Shown here: in pieces, positions 1 through 8,377 of the stretch
How the letters are laid out: every line of letters begins with the position of its first letter
How positions within the stretch are numbered: the first letter of the stretch is position 1
Assembly: GCA_006969385.1 (NCBI GenBank)
Contig: CP030884.1
Span: forward strand, 4,768,249-4,832,248
Length of the DNA stretch: 64,000 nucleotides
Source of the DNA: Planctomycetaceae bacterium
GTDB taxonomy: Bacteria > Planctomycetota > Phycisphaerae > UBA1845 > UTPLA1
Direction: 5' to 3'
Notes under the pieces: generated by a model
Seen by the model: the letters and a program-made list of their open reading frames with translations, nothing else
What the model was told of the DNA's origin: nothing
Database searches by the model: none
Program-made: the position numbers and the translations under genes

Positions 1-1
1 A

Positions 2-499
2 TTGCGAAACAAATACATCGGGTTCATCTTCCAAAACTTCAATTTGCTTACGCGCAGCACAGCCGTCGAAAACGTCGAATTACCGATGGTTTACAGCGGC
101 GTGCCTACCGGCAAACGTCGCGCGGCGGCGTTGTCCGCATTGGAAAAAGTCGGCCTCGCCGATCGCGCCAATCACCTGCCATCTGAAATGTCCGGCGGTC
201 AGCAACAACGCGTCGCCATCGCCCGATCGTTGGTCAATAATCCGCGAGTCCTTTTAGCAGACGAACCGACCGGCAACCTCGATTCGCATACGTCGGGCGA
301 GATCATGAAGATTCTCGACGAACTGCATCAGCAGGAAGGCCTGACGATCATTCTGGTCACGCACGATCCGGGCGTGGCCGAGTTTACCGAGCGCTCGATC
401 ATTCTGAAGGACGGTCGCATCATTTACGACCAACCCACCCCGCGTGTTGGCGGTCCCGAGTTACCCGACGTACGCACCGTATCCCTGGCGGAGGACTAA
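2..499 (+). CDS. ABC transporter ATP-binding protein, MacB/LolD type (5' truncated by window)
   Basis: The ATPase subunit of a MacB/LolD-type exporter, which hydrolyses ATP on the cytoplasmic side to drive its FtsX-like permease partner. Visible motifs: Q-loop (FQNFNLL), ABC signature (MSGGQQQRVAIARSL), Walker B (VLLADEPTGNLD) and the H-loop (LVTHD). The Walker A lysine and the true start lie before base 1, so the 165 residues seen are roughly the C-terminal two thirds of a protein of about 230-250 aa. The last ~25 residues after the H-loop region are a family-specific tail. The stop lies 3 bases before the permease gene, so the two are certainly co-transcribed. The substrate cannot be read from the sequence. 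Confidence 0.95.
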   Translation: MRNKYIGFIFQNFNLLTRSTAVENVELPMVYSGVPTGKRRAAALSALEKVGLADRANHLPSEMSGGQQQRVAIARSLVNNPRVLLADEPTGNLDSHTSGEIMKILDELHQQEGLTIILVTHDPGVAEFTERSIILKDGRIIYDQPTPRVGGPELPDVRTVSLAED

Positions 500-502
500 G
501 GC

Positions 503-1726
503 TTGTTCACGCTGTGGATGGAATGCTTCAAGATGGGCCTGCGCGAGTTGTGGCGGCATAAGCTGCGCAGCTTTCTCACCATGATCGGCATCATCATGGG
601 TGTGTTTGTGGTCATCGTCAGCGTGAGCGTCGTGCAAGGTGTGAAGGATTCGCTCATCGCCGACATCCGCAAAGCCGGTAAGAACATGATCTTCGTAATC
701 AGCGAAGACGCCAAACGCGACAAACGCCCTATCGGCATGCTCTCCGGCAGCAACCTGAGCCGTGCCGATGCAGAGGCCATCGAGATCGAATGCGACGCCG
801 TTAGCATGTCGTCCGGCGTGCAAGGCAAAGAATTCCTCGTCATTACGGATACGTCGAGCTTTGGCGTACCGATCACCGGTGCCGACGGCAAATACACGCA
901 AATCCGCAATTGGGGCGTGATCGAAGGGCGCGATTTGGAGCCGTTCGATATCGTGGCACGACGCCGCGTTTGCTTGATCGGTCAAACCGCCGTGCGCGAA
1001 CTCTTCGGCGACCGCAGCCCGATCAACCGCACGGTTCGTATCGGCCAGATGAGTTTCAAGGTCGTCGGCGTGTTGGAACCCAAGGGCTTTAACCCGCTGG
1101 GCATGGACGAAGACAACGCGCTGATTATTCCCCTCTCGATCATGCTGCGCGACTTAATGGACGTACGCGAGCCCGATGCGATTCTTTGCTCGGCGACCAG
1201 CGACGATGAGGTCGAAGATGCGGTCGAACAAATCACGGCCCTCTTGCGGCAGCGGCATAAACTGCTCGAAACCGACCCCAACGATTTCAAAGTTACGACA
1301 CTCAAGGAAAAGGAAGAACAGGCCAGAGCCGTGAGCGATCAAATGACGCTGCTGATTTTCTTCCTCGCGCTCGTCAGCCTGATGGTCGGCGGCGTGGGCA
1401 TTATGAACATCATGCTCGTGTCGGTGACCGAGCGCACGCGCGAGATCGGTATTCGCATGGCCATCGGTGCTTCGACCAAAGCCGTCAATCGGCAATTCCT
1501 GATCGAAGCCGGTGTGATCAGTAGCGCTGGCGGCAGCGTGGGCATTATTCTGGGCGTGCTGGCTGCGACGTCGATTGCGGATGCCATCGGCGTCAAAGCG
1601 ATGATGTCGCCCACAATCGTAATACTGGCGTTTGTATTTAGTGCGGGCGTGGGCGTGTTATTTGGATTGTTACCGGCACGCCGAGCGGCGTCTTTGAATC
1701 CCATCGAGGCACTGCGGCATGATTAG
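503..1726 (+). CDS. MacB/FtsX-family ABC transporter permease
   Basis: Inner-membrane permease of the exporter begun by the preceding ATPase. Architecture is typical of MacB/LolC-like proteins: one N-terminal membrane helix (about residues 20-45), a large periplasmic MacB-PCD-type domain (about 50-270) and a C-terminal FtsX domain with three helices (about 280-400) carrying the conserved GVGIMNIMLVSVTERTREIG stretch. At 407 aa it has normal length. A TTG start at 503 is 3 bases after the ATPase stop; an in-frame ATG at 518 is an alternative, and neither is separated by a strong ribosome site. Such systems export lipoproteins, macrolides or peptides; no accessory adaptor (MacA-like) is visible because the upstream part is cut off. 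Confidence 0.93.
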   Translation: MFTLWMECFKMGLRELWRHKLRSFLTMIGIIMGVFVVIVSVSVVQGVKDSLIADIRKAGKNMIFVISEDAKRDKRPIGMLSGSNLSRADAEAIEIECDAVSMSSGVQGKEFLVITDTSSFGVPITGADGKYTQIRNWGVIEGRDLEPFDIVARRRVCLIGQTAVRELFGDRSPINRTVRIGQMSFKVVGVLEPKGFNPLGMDEDNALIIPLSIMLRDLMDVREPDAILCSATSDDEVEDAVEQITALLRQRHKLLETDPNDFKVTTLKEKEEQARAVSDQMTLLIFFLALVSLMVGGVGIMNIMLVSVTERTREIGIRMAIGASTKAVNRQFLIEAGVISSAGGSVGIILGVLAATSIADAIGVKAMMSPTIVILAFVFSAGVGVLFGLLPARRAASLNPIEALRHD

Positions 1727-1855
1727 CGCCGAGCGATTGCCAAACGCCCGAGCCTGTTTTCCAACGGTTAACAGCCCAATGGCTTCGATGCCTTACGCTT
1801 AGCTTATTCTTCGAGATTTCAACATTCGCTCTTCGCCATTCGCTATTATCCCCCG

Positions 1856-2512
1856 ATGGACCCCCTCATCCCCAACCCGTTTCTCTTTAAGCTCGAATTC
1901 GAGTTGCACTACTTCGCCACGCGACCACCGCTGAACGGCACCGTCGAGCGCTGGCCCAAAGCCGCGCTGCTCGAACCGTTCGGCATGATGGATGGTTACG
2001 AGCCGTTTGCCGATGTATTCGCGGGTTGGTCGGAAGACGGATTATTCATCGGCGTTTCGCTCGGCGGCAAGGCAAACGAGATCGTGTGCGACCCGCGGCA
2101 ATATTGGAAAGCCGACAACATTCGGGTGATGACGGATACGCGCGACAGCCGCAATGTGCGCCGCGCCACACGATTTTGCCAGCAGTTTTATTTCCTGCCG
2201 ACGGGTGGTGGCGAAGACGGCGACGACCCCGTCGCCGGTACAACCAAGGTGCGTCGCGCCACCGAAGACGCGCCCGTCGCCAACGTCGAGGATTTGATCG
2301 TCGCGGCCAAGCTCGACGACGAAGGCTACCAACTCACGGCGCACATCCCCGCGACGGCAATGTTCGGCTTCGACCCGGTTGAGAACCCGCGCATCGGTTT
2401 GTTCATCATCGTCGAAGACCTGGAGATCGGGCAACAGCCGTTGACGGTCGGCGATGAATTGAATTGGCACATCGACCCCAGCACGTGGCCGACGGCGGTG
2501 CTGAAGAAGTAG
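1856..2512 (+). CDS. Hypothetical protein, CBM9/DOMON-like fold suspected
   Basis: A 218-aa soluble protein without signal peptide or membrane helix. Its composition (many Trp/Phe/Asp, motif YFATRPPLNGTVERWPKAA at the N-terminus, and the segment describing a ligand-like beta sandwich with WSEDGLFIGVSLGGK) recalls the CBM9-like domains found in planctomycete proteins, where a short extension precedes beta strands of the form W-x-D-x-L-Y-I. That assignment is by pattern only. The gene is preceded by a 129-bp gap after the ABC permease, and followed by a simple repeat and two REP palindromes. No catalytic motif is visible. Confidence 0.8.
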   Translation: MDPLIPNPFLFKLEFELHYFATRPPLNGTVERWPKAALLEPFGMMDGYEPFADVFAGWSEDGLFIGVSLGGKANEIVCDPRQYWKADNIRVMTDTRDSRNVRRATRFCQQFYFLPTGGGEDGDDPVAGTTKVRRATEDAPVANVEDLIVAAKLDDEGYQLTAHIPATAMFGFDPVENPRIGLFIIVEDLEIGQQPLTVGDELNWHIDPSTWPTAVLKK

Positions 2513-2575
2513 GCTTGGGACCTGGGACCTGGGACCTGGGACTTGAGGCATGGGGCTTGGGGCTTGGAGGTCTTC
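2513..2575. repeat. Short tandem repeats (GGGACCT / GGGGCTT units)
   Basis: Directly after the stop of the preceding gene there are three to four tandem copies of a 7-base unit GGGACCT, passing into degenerate GGGACTT and GGGGCTT copies. It has no coding capacity in context and looks like slippage-generated intergenic sequence. Confidence 0.8.
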
Positions 2576-2624
2576 GGGAGTCGGTGTGTTTTTAAAATAT
2601 ACCGTTGTCTAATTATGTCGACTT

Positions 2625-2645
2625 GTAGGGTCCGCTGTGCGGACC
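2625..2645 (+). repeat. REP palindrome with GTAG foot (copy 1)
   Basis: GTAG followed by a perfect 7-bp hairpin, GGTCCGC-TGT-GCGGACC. The GTAG tetranucleotide 5' of an imperfect hairpin is the hallmark of REP sequences mobilised by RAYT transposases. It is nearly the same sequence as the ends of the RAYT unit at 56534-57199, which has one more C in the stem. Confidence 0.8.
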
Positions 2646-2739
2646 ATTCTTGTATATATTCGTGTTCAAATTCGAATTACGTTTGAAGGTGGGCCGCGAT
2701 TCGTCCTTTCCAATTTGACAAGATCAACGAGCGGTCGGT

Positions 2740-2760
2740 GGTCCGCAATGCGGACCCTAC
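2740..2760 (-). repeat. REP palindrome with GTAG foot (copy 2, inverted)
   Basis: On the minus strand this reads GTAG + GGTCCGC-ATT-GCGGACC, the same hairpin as copy 1 with another loop. Together with copy 1 it makes an inverted pair 94 bp apart, i.e. a BIME-like non-autonomous unit sitting between the hypothetical gene and the 3' end of purH. Confidence 0.8.
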
Positions 2761-2801
2761 AACAGATTTCACAAATCGCAAATCACCACTTCACACATTC
2801 C

Positions 2802-4487
2802 TCAATGTTTGAAATGCCGCACGCCCGTCAGGATCATCGCAATACCACGCTCATTGGCCGCCGCGATCACTTCGTCGTCGCGCTTGCTGCCGCCGGGTTG
2901 AATGACGGTCGTCGCGCCCGCGTCGGCAAGGATGTCGAGACCATCGCGAAAAGGGAAAAATGCATCGCTGGCGGCGACGCTACCGGCGAGCTTGGCAGCG
3001 TGGCCATTCTCTTTGGCAAGCCAAGTGGCGATGCGGCAACTCATCACGCGCGACATCTGACCGGCCCCGTTGCCAATGAGCATGCCGTCTTTGCAAATGG
3101 TGATGGCGTTGCTTTTGGTGTGTTTGCAGGTAAGCCACGCCAAGCGCGCGTCGTTTAGCTCCGCGTCGGTCGGCTGTTTGTCGGTTGCAATCTTCCAGTC
3201 GTGTTCGTTCAGGCCGAGCAAGTCGGGCGTTTGCATCAGCATGCCGCCCGCGATGCGTTTGTAATCGACGTCTTCCGGGCTGGGTGGGCGTGTCATGTCG
3301 CCCACGTCTAACAACCGTACGCGTTCGCCCCACTTCTTCGCCGTGCGAATGACCTCGATGGCATCGTCGTCGTAGCCCGGCGCGACGATCACTTCAGCGA
3401 AGAATGCCTGCGGAGGATTGGCACAGCCACCGGCAATCACGTCGTCTTTGAACAATTGGAGCGTGGCCATCACCGTTTCGGCGAAGGCCTTATCAACAGT
3501 GAAATTAACCGCAAGAATACCGCCCATGGCTGCGTTGGGGTCGCCCAGATAAGCCTGTCGATAGGCTTCTTGGGCATCGTTTGAGATGCCCACGCCGCAG
3601 GCATTGGTGTGTTTAATGAAGACGCAGGTGGGCTTATTTAGTTTAGAGCGTGCAAGTTCGGCACAAAGACCTAAGGCGGCGTCGGCATCAACATAGTTGT
3701 TATAAGAAGGGTGCGTCCCCTCGCCATCAGGATTATGAAAACGCCAACTATCCTGCTTCCCGCAAAACTGAAGAATACCTGCCGACTGATGTGGATTCTC
3801 ACCGTATCGCAGTTCCGGAAGACCGGGCTCCTCTAAAAATATTGAGGTCAATGAATCGTCCGTGTACGGCTCAATACTCGGGTGTGATGCGATCCACTGC
3901 CCAACCGCAGCGTCATATTGCGACGTTTTCCAATACGTAAGCCACGCCTTTTCGGCCATCGATTTATGCCACGCAGTCTTGTCGAGGTCTTCCCAAATTT
4001 CGAATGCATGTATAACGACGGCATATCCACTTGGTTGAGATACCACCAAGACATGCTTATGGTTCTTCGCCGCCGCGCGGAGCATGCACGGCCCACCGAT
4101 GTCGATCATCTCGATCGCCTCTTCAAATTTGCAATCCGGGTCTTTGACTGTCTCTTCGAATGGATAGAGGTTCACGACTACCATGTCGATGGGCTTGATG
4201 CCGTGTTCCTTGAGTTGCCGCATGTGTTCGGGGTTATCGCGATCGGCCAGAATGCCCGCGTGGATCTTCGGGTGCAGGGTTTTCACGCGACCGTCGAGCA
4301 TTTCCGGGAAGCCCGTAACCTCTTCAACCATCGTGACGGGAACGCCCGCTTCTTTCAGATGCTTGGCCGTGCCGCCGGTCGAAATGATCTCGATGCCATG
4401 TTCTTCGACGAGCGCTTTCGCAAAATCGGCGATGCCGGTCTTATCGTACACGGCGATCAGGGCGCGGCGGATGGGGATGGCGGACAT
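2802..4487 (-). CDS. purH: Bifunctional AICAR formyltransferase / IMP cyclohydrolase
   Basis: Catalyses the last two steps of de novo IMP synthesis in the cytoplasm. The N-terminal MGS-like IMP cyclohydrolase domain spans about residues 1-150 (YDKTGI, EIISTGGTAKHL, TGFPEMLDGRVKTLHPKIHAG). The AICAR transformylase domain follows, with RYGENPHQ and the catalytic Lys-His motif FIKHTNACGVG, then a glycine-rich C-terminal part ending SDAFFPFRDGLDILADAG. Length 561 aa is slightly above the usual 510-530 because of insertions in the transformylase part. The start at 4487 is chosen because the protein then begins MSAIPIRRALIAVYDK and GGAAAGG stands a few bases upstream; an upstream ATG adds ten unlikely residues. 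An intrinsic terminator (4519-4556) separates it from the upstream co-directional gene, so it probably has its own promoter. Confidence 0.97.
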   Translation of the reverse strand: MSAIPIRRALIAVYDKTGIADFAKALVEEHGIEIISTGGTAKHLKEAGVPVTMVEEVTGFPEMLDGRVKTLHPKIHAGILADRDNPEHMRQLKEHGIKPIDMVVVNLYPFEETVKDPDCKFEEAIEMIDIGGPCMLRAAAKNHKHVLVVSQPSGYAVVIHAFEIWEDLDKTAWHKSMAEKAWLTYWKTSQYDAAVGQWIASHPSIEPYTDDSLTSIFLEEPGLPELRYGENPHQSAGILQFCGKQDSWRFHNPDGEGTHPSYNNYVDADAALGLCAELARSKLNKPTCVFIKHTNACGVGISNDAQEAYRQAYLGDPNAAMGGILAVNFTVDKAFAETVMATLQLFKDDVIAGGCANPPQAFFAEVIVAPGYDDDAIEVIRTAKKWGERVRLLDVGDMTRPPSPEDVDYKRIAGGMLMQTPDLLGLNEHDWKIATDKQPTDAELNDARLAWLTCKHTKSNAITICKDGMLIGNGAGQMSRVMSCRIATWLAKENGHAAKLAGSVAASDAFFPFRDGLDILADAGATTVIQPGGSKRDDEVIAAANERGIAMILTGVRHFKH

Positions 4488-4518
4488 GCATGTGCCTTTC
4501 CGTGGCATGGTTGGCAAT

Positions 4519-4556
4519 AAAAAAACGGCCAGTCCGCAACGAAGCGAACCGACCGT
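4519..4556 (-). terminator. Rho-independent terminator
   Basis: Read on the minus strand, a 13-bp stem (ACGGTCGGTTCGC pairing with GCGGACTGGCCGT, three wobble pairs) with a 6-base loop TTCGTT is followed by seven T. It ends transcription of the PQQ-like gene (stop at 4612) before purH starts at 4487. Confidence 0.88.
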
Positions 4557-4611
4557 CTAGGCTAATCGTTTTGGGCGACGCGGCAATCAGCGCGACGCGA
4601 TTGCGACCGGT

Positions 4612-6408
4612 TTACCAATCCCAGCCGTCATCGTCGTCATCATCATCTTTATCATCGTCATCCTTGTCGTCGTCTTTATCGTCGTCCTTGTCCTTCTCGT
4701 CGTCGTCCTTCTTATCATCCTTGGAGTCAGTGTCGTCCTCGCCCCAGGGGTCGCCGCCCCACGGATCGGCTTCTTTCTTCTCGGCCTGCGGTTCTTCCTT
4801 CGGTTTCGATTCCGCGGCCGCCTTGGGCTTTTCTTCCGCCTTCGACTTCACCGCCGGTTCGGTCGTGATGCGGCTCGTGAGGAAGTCGTCATCGGCAAGG
4901 AACGAATACTTCGCTTTTTCGCGCGTCTTTTCGGCCTCGGCCCGGGCGGCTGCCAAGCGTTCGCGTTCGGCCTCCTTTTCGGCCACGTATCTGTCGATTT
5001 CTTTGGCCTTGCGATCGTTCTGCAGCACGATGGCCAGTTGCTCGGGCTTCAGGTGCGGTGCCTTCTTCGGGCGAGCGCAGACGAGCGAACCATCGCTTTG
5101 ACCGAACACGATCAGTTGATCGGCCGGGCTGGCTTCGGCAAACGTCACCATCGGCAAACCGACGGAATCTTCGATCTCGCCGCTATCGATGGCCACGCGC
5201 ATCAACATCGGCGGCGTGTCGTTCCAGAGATAGGCGTCGTCTTCCAGGCGCAGCATAAAGCGGCCGGCAGCCTCGCGTTTCCAAACGGCCTCGCCATCTT
5301 CGATGCGAATGGCGTGTACGTTGTTGCCCTTGGTGCGTTGGAAGATCAATTCGTCGCTGATCACCGGCTCCAGATCGGGCACATTATCGAATCGGTGCGT
5401 CCAATTGCGGCGACCGGTTTCACGATCGAGGCAATACAGCGAACGATCGCTGGACGCGACGAACACGTACTTGTCGGTAACGACGGGCGAGAGGGCGATC
5501 GCACCGTCGGTGTAGAACTCCCAATTGCGCTTGCGTTTGCGCTTGGTGGCCGACGCACAGCGACCGTCGTTATCGCAGAAGTACACGCTATCGCCAAACA
5601 GCGTCGGCGCTGCCGACATGTTTTTCGGCGTTAGCACGCGCCAATTCGTAAAGCCCGACAGAAACCGCAGCGAATACATCCGCTGGTTAGCGGCCCCCAC
5701 AAACAGGTCTTCCTCATCCGCAACCGCCGGGCTGGCGGCGGCGAACGGAAGCTTCACTTCACGCAAGGGCAAGCGAACATCTTGTCGTACGCGATCGCCG
5801 GGGAAGATCTTCGTCGTGCGCGACTCGCGCACCAAGCGACCGCGCGCCTCCTTGTGATCGACCACCGTCACGCGCAGTTGCGCGATGGGTTCGCGGGTGG
5901 TGTTTTCCGAATCGTTTACGTTGAAGATATCGAGAATGTCGTCTAGGCGCACGCCGTGTGCGGCACCGATGGAAATGCGAGCCGTATCGTGATCGACGGT
6001 AACGATCACACCGCGCAAGCGCCGCGGTTCGCCCGCCAATTCACCGGTGCGACGGTTTAACACTTTGACAGAAGCGGGACCGGTGAAAAACGTGTACGCG
6101 TCGGAGTGGGTCGGTTCGCGCACTTGTTGATCGCGGTCGGCAACCTGCGCGATCCACCGCACGACGCCGGTGCCGGAATGCACGGCCACGGCAAGGTTGC
6201 TTTCGGAAATCAGGTAAACGTTATCGTCGACCAACGTGTGCTGCTTGACGAGTTCGCCGACCGGCAACGGTGGCGACGACTGCCAATAACGTTGTAGCCC
6301 CAAGCGATCCAATTCGGCTTTGGGGACGAATTCGATTTGGGCATTAACCGGCGCGGCGGACAGCGCCACCCACGACAGCACGAGTAAAATCGGTGCGCAT
6401 TTACGCAT
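4612..6408 (-). CDS. Secreted PQQ-like beta-propeller protein with Asp/Lys-rich tail
   Basis: 598 aa. A signal peptide (about residues 1-23, cleavage after APVNA-Q) points to export. Residues ~60-480 contain PQQ/BamB-like propeller repeats of the type S-L-Y-C-L-D-R-E-T-G-R-R-N-W. A small beta domain near residues 130-205 (VTVDHDTARISIGAAHGVR) resembles the C-terminal domain of the divergently encoded coiled-coil protein at 6973. Residues ~480-520 are a charged helix (KEAERERLAAARAEAEK), and the last ~55 residues are an extreme Asp/Lys low-complexity tail ending in WDW. No PQQ-dehydrogenase catalytic residues are evident, so a scaffold or binding role is more likely than catalysis. It terminates at the hairpin 4519-4556. 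Confidence 0.88.
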   Translation of the reverse strand: MRKCAPILLVLSWVALSAAPVNAQIEFVPKAELDRLGLQRYWQSSPPLPVGELVKQHTLVDDNVYLISESNLAVAVHSGTGVVRWIAQVADRDQQVREPTHSDAYTFFTGPASVKVLNRRTGELAGEPRRLRGVIVTVDHDTARISIGAAHGVRLDDILDIFNVNDSENTTREPIAQLRVTVVDHKEARGRLVRESRTTKIFPGDRVRQDVRLPLREVKLPFAAASPAVADEEDLFVGAANQRMYSLRFLSGFTNWRVLTPKNMSAAPTLFGDSVYFCDNDGRCASATKRKRKRNWEFYTDGAIALSPVVTDKYVFVASSDRSLYCLDRETGRRNWTHRFDNVPDLEPVISDELIFQRTKGNNVHAIRIEDGEAVWKREAAGRFMLRLEDDAYLWNDTPPMLMRVAIDSGEIEDSVGLPMVTFAEASPADQLIVFGQSDGSLVCARPKKAPHLKPEQLAIVLQNDRKAKEIDRYVAEKEAERERLAAARAEAEKTREKAKYSFLADDDFLTSRITTEPAVKSKAEEKPKAAAESKPKEEPQAEKKEADPWGGDPWGEDDTDSKDDKKDDDEKDKDDDKDDDKDDDDKDDDDDDDGWDW

Positions 6409-6972
6409 AATGAGGCGAACTCCTTCACCACTGGCGGGTCGACCGTCGCGGGATATCGGTGGAACGACGCGACGGATGATGACAATCGGTGGGAAACTCG
6501 AGCCTGCCGCGTGGTTCTTTCCCCGGAAGCGACGGCAAACCCCTGCATTGCTATGCTTTATGGTACTGAGAGCCGCATTAGCGGGTCAAGCGACCGGTCG
6601 CGAATTGGCCGAGGCAAGTCGATTGCTTATGGGCCGCGGCGGCACGATTCCAGGTAGGTGCCGCCGAATAAGGTCCGAAGCGCGGCTGGGTCCGACAATC
6701 AGCCCCATTGGGAGATTCCCGAATTTTCCAGCCGGCTACACACTTGCAAATGCCGCTACCGACGTAGATAATCGATATCGACGTGAGGGAAGCCCCCGGC
6801 TACCCGAGCGTTCACACCCCGCATTCCGCCCGCCAACCATGGGTGGAAACAAACCTGCAAAGGCGATCCACTACGCCAAATTGGGGGCAGGGAAGAGGCT
6901 TAAAACCAAACGTAACGCATACCCGCCGACGGTTTATCGCGTTGATGTAATCCTGTTTCAGGAGGTGACGTC
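6409..6972. other. 564-bp divergent intergenic region
   Basis: Separates the divergent PQQ-like and coiled-coil genes and should hold promoters for both. It contains one strong hairpin at 6637-6666 (9-bp stem CGGCGGCAC / GTGCCGCCG, 12-nt loop) not followed by a T-run. No convincing protein gene was found; an open frame crossing it on the plus strand has no ribosome site and odd composition. Confidence 0.6.
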
Positions 6973-7875
6973 GTGAGCGTCCTCACCAAAGTGTTCGTCG
7001 TATTGATGACGGTGCTATCCATCGCACTGAGCATGTTCACCATTTCGACCATGGCTCAGCAAGAAAAATGGCGTCAGGCCGCCACCGATTGGAAGGCTTC
7101 CGCCGCCGACGCCAATGCGCAAGCGCGTGCGATTACCGCCAGCGCCGCCCTCGAAGCACAGCGTGCCGAAGTTCTCTACCAAGAGAATTTGGCAACCATC
7201 GGTCGGCTCGAGCAGGAACTCGACAAGCTGAACATCGCAGTGGCCGATATGCGCCGCCAGAACGCCGACCTGACCAATCAGCTCAACAACGAGCAGGCAC
7301 AGGCCACCAGCCTTGCCTCGCACAACAAGCTGATCGAAGAAGCCCGCACCCGCGAGCAGGAATTGGCTACCCAGCTTTCCGAACGCAACGCGACGCTGAC
7401 GCGGCGCAACATCGATCTCAACGATCGCGTTAAAGAGCTAACCGCCAACATGGCCATGGCTCAGTCGCGCATCAAGGCCTTGAAGGAGCAGATCGGTTCG
7501 CTCACCGGTAGCGGCACCAGCTACTCGGCTATCGATACGGCTCAAATCCCGAGCAGCCGCGCTGTCGTACAGGCATACACGCCGTCCGTTTCCGAGCCGA
7601 TTGGCCTATCGGATATCACCGCACCCATTCGCGGTCAGGTCACGGCGATCCGTGGCGATTTGGCGGAAATCTCGGTCGGTGCGGCCGATGGTGTCGGTCA
7701 CGGCATGCGGTTTTTGGTCTATCGCCGCAGCGGTGGCGCTCCCAAGTACCTCGGCACCATCCGCATCACGGCCGTCGAGGCCAACGCGGCTGCCGGCGTG
7801 ATCGAACAGTCGGAAGGCGGCATCCAAGCCGGCGACGCCATCCGCGACCAGGCCAGCTTTGCACTGAGCAACTAA
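6973..7875 (+). CDS. Membrane-anchored coiled-coil protein, MreC-like architecture
   Basis: 300 aa. GTG start with GGAGG seven bases upstream. One N-terminal membrane anchor (about residues 5-28), then a long coiled coil (about 45-175, many heptads such as NLATIGRLEQELDKLNIAVA), a Pro/Ser linker, and a C-terminal beta domain (about 215-298) of the form VTAIRGDLAEISVGAADGVG. The order membrane helix, coiled coil, beta domain is that of the cell-shape protein MreC, but no MreC family motif is recognised. It is followed by a small membrane gene and mreB, all on the same strand, which suggests a part in envelope or division-site organisation. The PQQ-like gene upstream runs in the opposite direction. 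Confidence 0.85.
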   Translation: MSVLTKVFVVLMTVLSIALSMFTISTMAQQEKWRQAATDWKASAADANAQARAITASAALEAQRAEVLYQENLATIGRLEQELDKLNIAVADMRRQNADLTNQLNNEQAQATSLASHNKLIEEARTREQELATQLSERNATLTRRNIDLNDRVKELTANMAMAQSRIKALKEQIGSLTGSGTSYSAIDTAQIPSSRAVVQAYTPSVSEPIGLSDITAPIRGQVTAIRGDLAEISVGAADGVGHGMRFLVYRRSGGAPKYLGTIRITAVEANAAAGVIEQSEGGIQAGDAIRDQASFALSN

Positions 7876-7930
7876 GACGTTTCAAACGCAAACAGGCGTT
7901 ATGAACCCCTTTGTTTGAGGAGAAATGACG

Positions 7931-8095
7931 ATGGCAGGTAAACCCGGATACGGCGGCACCCCACGCGGCCAAGCGCAGGACGACCTTTACACCGTCATGG
8001 CCATTATCGCGACGGGCTGTGTGGCGTTGGCACTCGGCTACGTCATCTACAAAGCCATCGAATTGCACGGCACGATCCCTAGCTTCGCGCTGTAA
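7931..8095 (+). CDS. Small membrane protein (54 aa)
   Basis: Short gene between the coiled-coil gene and mreB. GAGGAG (7917-7922) is eight bases before the ATG at 7931, which fits better than the ATG at 7925 two bases from the same site. The product starts MAGKPGYGGTPRGQAQDDL, a short polar head, followed by a single membrane helix of about 22 residues (YTVMAIIATGCVALALGYVI) and a tail of about 15 residues. It belongs to no family recognised here. Position between a MreC-like protein and mreB makes it a candidate small partner of that set. 49 bases separate it from the upstream stop. Confidence 0.7.
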   Translation: MAGKPGYGGTPRGQAQDDLYTVMAIIATGCVALALGYVIYKAIELHGTIPSFAL

Positions 8096-8377
8096 ATCAC
8101 ACCTTACTTTTCGTTTTGAACCGCCGATGGTGGGCTGGCCCGACGAACCTTTCGCCGCCCGCATCGGCGTTCCGTCTTTTTACCCCGCCGCTACAAATCA
8201 CAATCGCCTTAAGTTTTGCAAATCTTTTTGGCGAACCGCGCGGTGACGTTCGTTCGTATGTAGGTTACACTTTCGCACATCATAATAGATGCAATTCGCC
8301 GCGCATCTGATATTCAAACCATGCGGCGCGGACGGCAATTCGATTAAGCCGTTGATAAGCAGAGAGGGACCTCGGCT

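Noticed and set aside
953..975. Sigma-54-like TGGCAC...TTGC inside the ABC permease gene
   Set aside because: Spacing between the two halves is wrong and the site is inside a coding region.
6320..6976. 218-codon plus-strand frame across the divergent gap
   Set aside because: It covers the signal-peptide end of the PQQ-like gene, is Arg/Pro-rich and has no ribosome site.
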